Source: Ruminococcaceae bacterium UBA1772
Lineage (GTDB): Bacteria > Bacillota > Clostridia > Oscillospirales > Acutalibacteraceae
Length of the DNA: 39,799 nucleotides
NCBI GenBank assembly: GCA_002314645.1
Contig: DCGS01000035.1
Coordinates: 9,994-49,792, forward strand
Direction of reading: 5' to 3'
Both the position numbers and the translations under genes were made by a program. Shown here in pieces: positions 24,544-32,249 of the stretch (position 1 is its first letter; each line of letters starts with the position of its first letter). The notes under the pieces are model-generated. The model was not told the DNA's origin and did not search any database. It saw nothing but the letters and a program-made list of their open reading frames with translations.

Positions 24544-25347
24544 ATGAAACGCGTATTGGTATGGATTTTTGATTTCCTGTTCAACACGTTTTTAATTCTT
24601 ATGCTTGTCATTAACCTTCTTAGCATATTTGAACGAAATGTTCTTAAAAATCCATTACCTCAGCTAGGAGGTCTTGGTTATGCAATTATTGTCTCTGGAA
24701 GTATGGCTCCAGAAATAATGGTAAATGACGTTGTTTACATAATGGAGTCTTCTAGTTATTACGTAGGTGACGTAGTTACGTATGTTTACGAAGAAAAAGG
24801 TGAACAGTACTTAATTACTCATAGAATTGTAAAGAAGACTATAGATGGTAGATTCATCCTTCAAGGTGATGCAAACAACTCTCCAGATACAGACCCTGTT
24901 CTTGAGTCGCAAATAAAGGGTAAGGTTATATATGTTGCTCCAGGAATTGGTGCTACAGTTACATTTATGAGAACACCTCTTGGAACGTTAATTCTCATTC
25001 TTTTATCTCTTCTGTTAATTGAGTTCCCACACCTTGTAAGGCTCAGAAAGAGGCGCTCTTCAGAAAAACAAATGGCTGAAACAATGGCCAGACTACGAAG
25101 AGTTGCAGCCGTTACAACACCAGACATGGTGGTAGAAGAGTCACCAGAAGAAATTCTTGTTGAAACTGGAAAGTCTGCTCCTACAAACAAGTTTAAGGAC
25201 AGACTTGACGAACTCAATAAAGAGAAAAAGTATGATGTTCCTTCATATATGTTAAATGAAGAAAAGCCAAAGCTTTCCATCAAGGATCTCTTTAGAAGGA
25301 AACCAAAAATTTACATACCAGACGAGGGCGTCTGGTCTATAGACTAA
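24544..25347 (+). CDS. Signal peptidase I, SipW/ER type (second copy)
   Basis: A 267-residue Ser-His signal peptidase. The first membrane segment is at about 5-28. The catalytic Ser53 is in Ser-Gly-Ser-Met-Ala-Pro, His93 in Thr-His-Arg-Ile-Val and Gly108-Asp109-Ala-Asn-Asn follows. The second membrane segment is at about 144-163, then a basic Arg-Leu-Arg-Lys-Arg-Arg stretch and a cytoplasmic tail of about 95 residues. It differs widely from the copy at 18684 outside the active site, so it is not a recent duplication. It has its own promoter after a terminator. ATG 24544 follows AAAGGTGGTG (24528-24537). The likely substrates are the proteins encoded just upstream; which peptidase cuts which is unknown. 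Confidence 0.9.
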   Translation: MKRVLVWIFDFLFNTFLILMLVINLLSIFERNVLKNPLPQLGGLGYAIIVSGSMAPEIMVNDVVYIMESSSYYVGDVVTYVYEEKGEQYLITHRIVKKTIDGRFILQGDANNSPDTDPVLESQIKGKVIYVAPGIGATVTFMRTPLGTLILILLSLLLIEFPHLVRLRKRRSSEKQMAETMARLRRVAAVTTPDMVVEESPEEILVETGKSAPTNKFKDRLDELNKEKKYDVPSYMLNEEKPKLSIKDLFRRKPKIYIPDEGVWSID

Positions 25348-25385
25348 AAAAGAACCCCAGTGCATATGCACTGGGGTTCTTTTTT
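25346..25385. terminator. Perfect 40-base palindrome: two-way terminator
   Basis: Arms 25346-25365 and 25366-25385 are exact reverse complements, with A-rich 5' and T-rich 3' ends, so it works as a terminator from both sides. It overlaps the stop codon of the second SipW-like gene and the stop codon of rnhA, which converge here. Confidence 0.9.
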
Positions 25386-25836
25386 ATAGGTATTTTTGAT
25401 AAGCGGCGACAGCTAGGCGGTCACAACGCTCGTTCTCAGGATGACCTGCATGGCCTTTGAGCCATATGATTCTGTACTCGTGTTTAGCGAGTAGGGTAAG
25501 AAGCTCATCCCACAGGTCTATGTTTTGAGCTGGCTTTTTGTCCGCTTTGCGCCAGCCGTTTCTTTTCCAGCCCTCGGCCCAGCCGTTGTTTATGCCGTCA
25601 GCAACATACTTTGAATCTGTGTAAATAGTAACGCTACAAGGGCGTTTTAAAGCCTTGAGGCCCGTTATAACGGCAAGGAGCTCCATGCGGTTGTTTGTGG
25701 TCATTGGTTCTCCGTCAGAGATTTCCTTCTCAACGCCGTTTGCAGCCCTTAAAATGGTTCCGTAGCCGCCAGGGCCAGGGTTTCCAGAGCACGCGCCGTC
25801 AGTGAATATGTCAACTTTTGAAAGTGATTCTGCCAT
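25384..25836 (-). CDS. rnhA: Ribonuclease HI
   Basis: It cuts the RNA strand of RNA-DNA hybrids (R-loops, primers). The 150-residue protein has all catalytic residues of the E. coli type: Asp13 in Phe-Thr-Asp-Gly, Glu52 in Arg-Met-Glu-Leu, Asp74 in Tyr-Thr-Asp-Ser and Asp139 in Glu-Arg-Cys-Asp-Arg, plus the His129 loop Gly-His-Ala-Gly-His-Pro-Glu-Asn. I use the ATG at 25836 (complement), with CGAGGAGA just upstream; an in-frame extension to 25893 would add 19 residues with no family counterpart. It is the only gene seen on this strand and stands alone, with a terminator shared with the convergent gene. Confidence 0.96.
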   Translation of the reverse strand: MAESLSKVDIFTDGACSGNPGPGGYGTILRAANGVEKEISDGEPMTTNNRMELLAVITGLKALKRPCSVTIYTDSKYVADGINNGWAEGWKRNGWRKADKKPAQNIDLWDELLTLLAKHEYRIIWLKGHAGHPENERCDRLAVAAYQKYL

Positions 25837-25864
25837 AGTATTCTCCTCGTTTTGTACTACAAGT

Positions 25865-25893
25865 ATTTTAACATTGAGGGGAGAGGTAAACAA
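25865..25893 (-). promoter_or_regulatory. Possible promoter for rnhA
   Basis: Read on the minus strand: TTGTTT (25893-25888), 17 bases, TAAAAT (25870-25865), 28 bases before the ATG at 25836. The -10 is good and the -35 weak (3 of 6). It overlaps the region upstream of the divergent gene at 25967, for which no clear promoter pair was seen. Confidence 0.4.
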
Positions 25894-25966
25894 GAGGATA
25901 TTTAATGTATTAGATAACTACTTTCCGTCAATACTATAAATGAACTAAATTGATGGAGGTAAAACT

Positions 25967-27913
25967 ATGAAAACTATTATTCTAGATTACGAGGAGAATG
26001 AGAACCTAAAACCCGTAACCTGTAATACCCCAAAGCTCTTACTTAATATGTGCGGAAGGCCAAATGCCGAATATCTTCTTGACTTAATTTCACAAAATGA
26101 AGGTACAGATGTAGTCGTTTATGGAACTGCGTTTAAAAAGGAAATAAAGGATTTTCTAAATTCCTATGAGAATAAAAATTTGTCCACAAGAACCGTTTTC
26201 CTTGGTCGCGATTATGACCTAGTAAAGGGTATGAAAATTGCGTCCAAATCCTTTGATGAGCCATTTTTAGTGCTCTTCAGTGATGTTTTAACTGACGTGG
26301 ATTTGAAGCGATTCATGCATCTTCACAAGGAGAGTGGCAACGACATTTCCATTGCAATGACAGACAACAAAACTGGTTCTTCAAGAAAATCCATAGTTGG
26401 TGAAGACGGAAAAGTCCTTTTAAATACGGGCGTTTATGCGGTGAATCCTGAGTGCATAGACCTCTTCGTTTCTGACAGCGAAGGCGTCAGAATTGTCCCA
26501 AAAACAGGAAGCAAAGTGGGGCAATTTTTAATGGCAGGATATTTGAATCGCGCACACGATATTCCATCATATTTAGCATGTCAACAGGATATAATTTGGA
26601 AGAGAGTGAAGACTAGTCTTACAGTTAGCGATTCATACATCGCCTCAAATGATGGCAAGGTTCCAGCAGGGAATTACACCATTATTCCACCTGTTTATAT
26701 TGGCAAAAATGTGCGTGTTGGAAAGGGGTCTGTTTTAGGTCCTGGATCCGTAATTTTAGATGGTTGCATTATAGGAAGAAACGTTCATATTTCAGGGTCC
26801 ATGCTTGCAAATAATTCGGTTGTTTTTAACGATTGTCTACTTGCAAATACAGTGGTTATGGACCAGTGTACAATTGGTCAAAGATGCAAGCTTTTTGACC
26901 ATTCTGCAGTTGGATTCGGCTCCATTATTTCACACGATTGTGAGGTCCTTCAAAATGTAAAAGTGTGGCCTGAAAAGTACGTAGAATCAGGCTTTGTGCT
27001 GTATGGCGACATAAAGGTTTCAGTTCCAAAGCAGCATCTGATTAGAGAGGGTAAAATAACCTCTGGACTCTACGATTCTCTGTCTCCAGAAAAGTGTGTT
27101 GAACTTGGAAAAGCGTGTGCATCGCTCATGCCGAACAGCAGAATTGGAGTGTCTACGGATGGGTCGAGAAAGGCAAGAATGCTTGCCATGGCATTCCAGT
27201 CAGGGGCAATGTCGAGTGGCGCTGGAATTTGGTATTTTGGAGCAACATTTTTAGCACAGTCGACCTTTTTTGCAAGGTTTTGTGGCATGAATTTTGGTGT
27301 GCATTTTAAGTCGGAATCCAATGAATTTTGCACGGCATTCTTGTTTGACAATAGTGGTGAATTTATTGACGAAAAAACTAAGAATAAAATTGAAGGGACA
27401 ATGCGAAATAAGACGTATTTACGCGGAGAAATGAGCACGGTTCGCGACTTTATGAACATCAGCAGCGTAAGGCTTATTTATGGTCAGGAGCTCTCACGAA
27501 TGGCACATGGACAGCTTGATTTTGACGTCTCCATAGACTGTCCAAATCTACAGATTGAACAGTTCTTTAGAGAGTCTCTTGAAAGACTTGGATGCGGGTA
27601 TTCAAGAAGTTTCTGTATTCACATAAATTACGATGGAACAGAGGCAACAATTAAGGAACTGATCAGTGAAAAAGAGTATAAAACATACACAATTGATGAA
27701 ATAAGAAGGGTAGTTGTAAAGCACTCGAAAAATAAAAATTTTAGACTGAATGATGCACTGTTCCTTGTTACAAAACTCCTTGCAATTATGAGGGATGAAG
27801 ATAAATCTTTAAGTGCGCTTATGTACGAAACGGACAGTGAAGATGGGCGCTATATCATGCGTAAAATGTTTGAAGAAAAGCGCCGAGATGTTGCATTTTC
27901 AACTGAATTTTGA
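25967..27913 (+). CDS. Nucleotidyltransferase / left-handed beta-helix / phosphohexomutase-like fusion, active sites degenerate
   Basis: A 648-residue protein laid out like the mannose-1-phosphate guanylyltransferase/phosphomannomutase fusions: nucleotidyltransferase fold (about 1-225), left-handed beta-helix repeats (about 235-345, Val-Tyr-Ile-Gly-Lys-Asn-Val type hexads), and a phosphohexomutase-like part (about 375-648). Key residues look lost. The Gly-x-Gly-(S/T)-Arg nucleotide loop is replaced by an acidic Asp-Tyr-Glu-Glu-Asn-Glu stretch. The usual Glu-Lys-Pro before the Asn-Thr-Gly-(I/V)-Tyr strand is absent. No Thr-Ala-Ser-His-Asn-Pro serine loop and no Asp-Gly-Asp-Gly-Asp-Arg metal loop occur. 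It may be a regulatory or structural pseudoenzyme. GGAGGT at 25955-25960 supports the ATG. It stands alone, so its partner genes are not visible. Confidence 0.75.
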   Translation: MKTIILDYEENENLKPVTCNTPKLLLNMCGRPNAEYLLDLISQNEGTDVVVYGTAFKKEIKDFLNSYENKNLSTRTVFLGRDYDLVKGMKIASKSFDEPFLVLFSDVLTDVDLKRFMHLHKESGNDISIAMTDNKTGSSRKSIVGEDGKVLLNTGVYAVNPECIDLFVSDSEGVRIVPKTGSKVGQFLMAGYLNRAHDIPSYLACQQDIIWKRVKTSLTVSDSYIASNDGKVPAGNYTIIPPVYIGKNVRVGKGSVLGPGSVILDGCIIGRNVHISGSMLANNSVVFNDCLLANTVVMDQCTIGQRCKLFDHSAVGFGSIISHDCEVLQNVKVWPEKYVESGFVLYGDIKVSVPKQHLIREGKITSGLYDSLSPEKCVELGKACASLMPNSRIGVSTDGSRKARMLAMAFQSGAMSSGAGIWYFGATFLAQSTFFARFCGMNFGVHFKSESNEFCTAFLFDNSGEFIDEKTKNKIEGTMRNKTYLRGEMSTVRDFMNISSVRLIYGQELSRMAHGQLDFDVSIDCPNLQIEQFFRESLERLGCGYSRSFCIHINYDGTEATIKELISEKEYKTYTIDEIRRVVVKHSKNKNFRLNDALFLVTKLLAIMRDEDKSLSALMYETDSEDGRYIMRKMFEEKRRDVAFSTEF

Positions 27914-27920
27914 AAGAAAA

Positions 27921-27952
27921 TCAAGGCATACCAAAGTATTGGTATGCCTTGA
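27921..27952 (+). terminator. Hairpin after the fusion gene, overlapping the next promoter
   Basis: Perfect 14-base arms at 27921-27934 and 27939-27952, loop AGTA, starting 7 bases after the stop. There is no T run on the + side, so termination here may be weak or need a factor. The right arm holds part of the TTGACA box of the next promoter. Confidence 0.6.
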
Positions 27953-27978
27953 CATACATAATGGTGTTGTTATAGAAT
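27949..27978 (+). promoter_or_regulatory. Promoter for rnjA
   Basis: TTGACA at 27949-27954, then TATAGA at 27971-27976 (spacer 16) or TAGAAT at 27973-27978 (spacer 18). An AT-rich leader of about 65 bases leads to the rnjA ATG. Confidence 0.6.
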
Positions 27979-28047
27979 AGAATATCTAATCTTATATTAT
28001 GTATTAAATTTAATTTATATATAAATATTTAAGAAAGGAGAACATAA

Positions 28048-29817
28048 ATGTCTAACACTTTTGAAAAGAACAAAAGCGTCAAGCCATATGGTAAGGTGTT
28101 TAAAAAGGGCAACGTTTCAGTTAAGAAGAATACGGCTAAAAAAATCTACAACACTTTTGAAATGCCTATACGCATATCTTTCCTCGGTGGTCTTAATGAA
28201 ATTGGAAAGAACATGACACTTTACGAATATGACGGCGACATGTTTTTAGTTGACTGCGGCCTTGCTTTCCCGGAATCTGAAATGCTTGGCGTAGATTTAG
28301 TAATTCCAGACTTTACTTATGTTCAAAGAAATGCAGACAAAATTAAAGGCATTATCATAACACACGGACACGAGGATCACATTGGTGGACTCGCTTATCT
28401 CTTGAAGGTACTCAACGTACCAGTATACGGAACACGCTTTACCTTGGGACTCATTGAAGGAAAACTTCGTGAGCACGGAATCCTTGACAGCTGTGACCTC
28501 CGTGTATTTAATCCAGGGGACAGAATTAAACTTGGAAAGTTTGAAGTTGAAGCAATCCACGTAAACCACTCAATTCCAGACGCACTTGCATTTGCAATAA
28601 GATGTGAAGCAGGAACAGTGGTAATGACTGGTGACTTCAAAATAGATACCACTCCAATAGACGGTAACATGATTGACCTTGGCCGTTTTGCGGAAATAGG
28701 CAAGGAAGGCGTTCTCTGTTATCTTGCAGATTCAACCAACGCTGAAAAGCCTGGTTTCTCTGCAAGTGAAAGAACTGTAGGCCAGTCCTTTGAAACACTT
28801 TTCAGAAAGGCTGGAAACAGACGAATTATTGTTGCAACATTTGCCTCTAACATACACAGAGTACAGCAAATTATAAACGAGGCTGTTTCTCAGAACAGAA
28901 AAGTAGCTCTTTCAGGACGAAGCCTTGAGAACGTTGTAGCAGTAGGCCAAGAACTTGGATATCTTAAGGTTCCAGATGGAGTAATTATTTCACTGGATGA
29001 AATAAGAAATTACACACCTGAACAACTTCTTCTCATTACAACGGGAAGCCAGGGAGAGCCAATGTCTGCTCTTTCAAGAATGGCATTCTCAGACCACAGA
29101 AAGGTAAACATTACAGCAAATGACTACGTTATCATTTCTGCAACACCTATTCCTGGTAATGAGAAAACTGTTGGTAAGGTAATAAACGAACTCTTAAAGC
29201 ATGGTGCTGAGGTTGTATATGAAAAGATGTACGAAGTACACGTTTCAGGACACGCATACCAGGAAGAACTCAAGCTCATGCTTGGACTTATAAATCCAAA
29301 GTACTTCATTCCTGTTCACGGTGAGCAAAAGCACCTTATGAAGCATGCAGGCCTTGCAGAACTCATGGGTGTACCAAAGACAAATATCATTATTGCGGAC
29401 ATTGGAAAGACTGTAGACATTTCAGAAAACAAGTTTGCAGTTTCTGGTACAGTTCCTGCAGGCAAGGTGTTTGTAGATGGTACAGGTGTAGGAGACGTTG
29501 GATCCGTAGTTATTAGAGACCGTACTCGTCTTGCACAGGATGGTATTATTACTGTCGTAATTTGTATGGACAGTGTTTCAGGCGAAGTCGTTTCTGGTCC
29601 AGATATTGTTTCAAGAGGATTTGTCTATGTAAGAGAATCCGAGGAACTTATGGAAGACCTAAGAGAAGTTTCAATGTGGGCCATTGAAAACTGTGTCGAC
29701 AACGACATACGTGACTGGGCCTCAATTAAGGCACGCGTAAGAGATGAAATATCTCGTCTTGTATATGACAAGACTCGTCGTAGCCCAATGATCTTACCAA
29801 TAATCATGGAGGTATAA
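28048..29817 (+). CDS. rnjA: Ribonuclease J
   Basis: A metallo-beta-lactamase/beta-CASP RNase, with 5'-3' exonuclease and endonuclease activity in mRNA decay and rRNA maturation. The zinc motif His106-Gly-His-Glu-Asp-His111 is intact, with Gly-Gly-Leu-Asn-Glu-Ile-Gly-Lys-Asn before it (about 47-55), a Met-Thr-Gly-Asp-Phe-Lys strand and the beta-CASP marks Thr-Gly-Ser-Gln-Gly-Glu-Pro and Val-His-Val-Ser-Gly-His-Ala. The protein has 589 residues, about 35 more than Bacillus RNase J1, because of a basic N-terminal extension (about 1-38, Lys-rich) that could contact RNA. AAGGAG at 28034-28039 supports the start. gdpP follows after 2 bases. Confidence 0.95.
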   Translation: MSNTFEKNKSVKPYGKVFKKGNVSVKKNTAKKIYNTFEMPIRISFLGGLNEIGKNMTLYEYDGDMFLVDCGLAFPESEMLGVDLVIPDFTYVQRNADKIKGIIITHGHEDHIGGLAYLLKVLNVPVYGTRFTLGLIEGKLREHGILDSCDLRVFNPGDRIKLGKFEVEAIHVNHSIPDALAFAIRCEAGTVVMTGDFKIDTTPIDGNMIDLGRFAEIGKEGVLCYLADSTNAEKPGFSASERTVGQSFETLFRKAGNRRIIVATFASNIHRVQQIINEAVSQNRKVALSGRSLENVVAVGQELGYLKVPDGVIISLDEIRNYTPEQLLLITTGSQGEPMSALSRMAFSDHRKVNITANDYVIISATPIPGNEKTVGKVINELLKHGAEVVYEKMYEVHVSGHAYQEELKLMLGLINPKYFIPVHGEQKHLMKHAGLAELMGVPKTNIIIADIGKTVDISENKFAVSGTVPAGKVFVDGTGVGDVGSVVIRDRTRLAQDGIITVVICMDSVSGEVVSGPDIVSRGFVYVRESEELMEDLREVSMWAIENCVDNDIRDWASIKARVRDEISRLVYDKTRRSPMILPIIMEV

Positions 29818-29819
29818 CC

Positions 29820-31760
29820 TTGAAGACTATAGTTTTCTACTTGTCAGTAGTTGCTGCATTGTTGTCTACAGCTGCAATGTACTACTTTAATCACACTGCT
29901 GGTTTAATCCAAGCGGGTGTAGTACTTGTGCTTCTAATCTTAACTTTTGTAGCCTTTAAGCTTCGTGCAAACAAGCTTCGAGAATCTCTTAACATAATTA
30001 AGAAATTTGTAGACGAAAGTGAAAAAACTGAAAAATTACCAATGCCAACTGTTGTAACTGACAAGGCAGGAGACATTGTTTGGTGTAACGAGTTGTTCCT
30101 TACAACTCTTTTAAGGGAAAATTCAGTAAATACTGGTAACATATCTGAAATAATTGGCGGGGTAACGCCTCTTGCTTTAGCTCAAAGCGCAGACGGCTTT
30201 GACACAGAGTATGAGGACAGAAAGTACACAGTGTATTCCGAAAAAGTAGACGAAGAAAAAGGTCTTGTAATGTCCTTCTTTATAGATGACACATATCTTA
30301 AAGACACTGCAGAAGAGTACTATGAGACAAGACCTGTTGTAATGCAGTTAAAGCTCGACAACCTTGATGAAATTTACAAGAACTACAGAAACAGTGAATG
30401 TGAAGTAATAAGTGGTGAGCTTGAACGCATTCTTGAAATTTGGGCCGCTAACTATCCTTGCGTATTTAGACGCGTAAGCAGTGGTAAGTACGTAATCATT
30501 ATGGAAGAAAAAGGCCTTCAGCAAATTTGTGAAAACAAGTTTGACATTCTCAAGAAAATTAGAGAGTACAAATATGGAGACAAGCCAACTGAAATTACAC
30601 TTTCAATTGGCGTTGGTCGCGGCAAGACAATGTCAGAGTGTGACGAGAACTCAAAGTCAGCTCTTGAAATGTCTCAGAGCCGCGGTGGTGACCAAGCAAC
30701 AGTAAACACAGACGGAACTCTTGAGTTCTATGGCGGTACCGTTTCAGGTCCAGCCAAGAGAACGAAGATAAAGGCTCGTGTAATTGCACAGGCGTTTGCT
30801 GATCACGTTGCACAGTCTGACATGGTATTTGCCATGGGTCACTGCTTCTCAGACCTTGACAGTGTTGGTGCTGCAGTTGGTATTTACGAAATTGCAAAGG
30901 CACTTGGAAAGCCTGCCTACATTGTTGTAGACAAGGACAAGAGTATGGCAAAGACTCTCATTGAGTCTTTGGATGAGAAAATTATTTCAGGGGCATTCAT
31001 AACTCCTGACGTAGCTCTTTCAAAAATGTCTGACCGTACACTTCTTACAATTGTGGATACACACAGGGCTGAATCGCTCGAGTCTAAGGCTGTGTATGAA
31101 AAGGCAGAGAAGGTTGTTGTAATTGACCATCATAGACGTACAGTGGATTACATAACTAATTCCGTGCTTTACTATGACGAACCAACCGCATCTTCTGCTT
31201 GTGAAATGGTAACAGAGCTCATGCAGTACGTTCCTGCTAAAGTTGAGCTCAGTCCACTTGAGGCAGAGGGTCTTCTTTCGGGAATTATGCTTGACACTAG
31301 AAACTTTGTTCTTTCTACAGGCGCAAGAACATTTGAGGCTGCTGCATTCCTTAAGGACATAGGTGCAGACACAGTTTCTGTAAAGCAGCTTTTCTCAAAC
31401 AACTTTGATAATTACAAGCAGAAGAATGCTATTGTTAGCACTGCTGTAACATACAAAGGATGTGCTGTTGCTGTTGCAACAGAGCATTCAGGGGATATAA
31501 GAATAATTGCATCGCAGGTGGCAAACGAACTTCTCAACGTATCTGGAGTTAAGTCTTCATACGTTCTGTTTGAGGAGGATGGACAAATTAACATTTCAGC
31601 TCGTTCACTTGGTGAAATGAATGTCCAGGTCATTATGGAGTCACTTGGTGGTGGCGGACACTTAACTATGGCTGCTACACAAATTCAGGATATTACTCTT
31701 GGAGACGCAGTTGTAAAGCTTGAGGATGCAATTAACAAATATCTTGAATCACAAACTTGA
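29820..31760 (+). CDS. gdpP: Cyclic-di-AMP phosphodiesterase GdpP
   Basis: A membrane protein that degrades c-di-AMP. Two hydrophobic segments (about 3-22 and 28-46) come first, then a PAS-like part (about 60-165) and a degenerate GGDEF domain with Ser-Arg-Gly-Gly-Asp-Gln (about 284-289). The DHH domain has Asp-Leu-Asp-Ser-Val-Gly-Ala-Ala (about 343-350), Val-Asp-Thr-His-Arg and Ile-Asp-His-His-Arg (about 433-437). The DHHA1 domain ends with Gly-Gly-Gly-Gly-His. The 646-residue length is usual. The start is TTG 29820, behind GGAGGT (29808-29813) in the last codons of rnjA. The order gdpP-rplI-dnaB is conserved in Firmicutes. Confidence 0.95.
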   Translation: MKTIVFYLSVVAALLSTAAMYYFNHTAGLIQAGVVLVLLILTFVAFKLRANKLRESLNIIKKFVDESEKTEKLPMPTVVTDKAGDIVWCNELFLTTLLRENSVNTGNISEIIGGVTPLALAQSADGFDTEYEDRKYTVYSEKVDEEKGLVMSFFIDDTYLKDTAEEYYETRPVVMQLKLDNLDEIYKNYRNSECEVISGELERILEIWAANYPCVFRRVSSGKYVIIMEEKGLQQICENKFDILKKIREYKYGDKPTEITLSIGVGRGKTMSECDENSKSALEMSQSRGGDQATVNTDGTLEFYGGTVSGPAKRTKIKARVIAQAFADHVAQSDMVFAMGHCFSDLDSVGAAVGIYEIAKALGKPAYIVVDKDKSMAKTLIESLDEKIISGAFITPDVALSKMSDRTLLTIVDTHRAESLESKAVYEKAEKVVVIDHHRRTVDYITNSVLYYDEPTASSACEMVTELMQYVPAKVELSPLEAEGLLSGIMLDTRNFVLSTGARTFEAAAFLKDIGADTVSVKQLFSNNFDNYKQKNAIVSTAVTYKGCAVAVATEHSGDIRIIASQVANELLNVSGVKSSYVLFEEDGQINISARSLGEMNVQVIMESLGGGGHLTMAATQIQDITLGDAVVKLEDAINKYLESQT

Positions 31761-31783
31761 GTTTAAATAAAGGGGTATTCAAA

Positions 31784-32227
31784 ATGAAGGTAATCTTAAA
31801 GGCCGATGTAAAAGGACTTGGCAAGAAGGGTGAACTTGTAAACACATCTGATGGATATGCAAGAAACTTCCTCTTCCCAAGAAGCCTTGCAGTAGAGGCA
31901 GACGCACAAAACATGACTGAGCTTAAGAATGCAGAGGCATCTAAGCAGTTTAAGTTTGAAACAGACAAGGCAGCAGCTCAGGCTGTATGCGACAAGCTCA
32001 CGGGACAGACAATTAAAATGACAGCAAAGGCTGGTAAGGGCGGTAAGCTCTTTGGTTCTGTAACATCAAAGGAAATTGCACAGAAGATTAAAGCTGAATA
32101 CGGTGTAGATATAGACAAGAGAAAGGTTACTGTATCTGACATTAAGGCATTTGGTACATATAATGCTTCAGTAAAGCTCTTTAATGGCATAGTTGCAGAA
32201 GTTAAAGTACAGGTAACAGAAGAATAA
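31784..32227 (+). CDS. rplI: 50S ribosomal protein L9
   Basis: A 147-residue L9, which bridges domains at the L1 side of the large subunit. The N-terminal signature is Met-Lys-Val-Ile-Leu-Lys-Ala-Asp-Val-Lys-Gly-Leu-Gly-Lys-Lys-Gly, then Val-Asn-Thr-Ser-Asp-Gly-Tyr-Ala-Arg-Asn-Phe-Leu. A long connecting helix and the C-terminal domain (Gly-Lys-Leu-Phe-Gly-Ser-Val-Thr) follow. ATG 31784 has AAAGGGG (31771-31777); an in-frame TTG at 31757 inside gdpP is not supported. dnaB follows. Confidence 0.96.
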   Translation: MKVILKADVKGLGKKGELVNTSDGYARNFLFPRSLAVEADAQNMTELKNAEASKQFKFETDKAAAQAVCDKLTGQTIKMTAKAGKGGKLFGSVTSKEIAQKIKAEYGVDIDKRKVTVSDIKAFGTYNASVKLFNGIVAEVKVQVTEE

Positions 32228-32249
32228 GTGAAATGGGGTGTTCCCAGTG

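Noticed and set aside
25920..25966. TATAAA before the nucleotidyltransferase-like fusion as a promoter
   Set aside because: No -35 box at a suitable distance; too weak to annotate.
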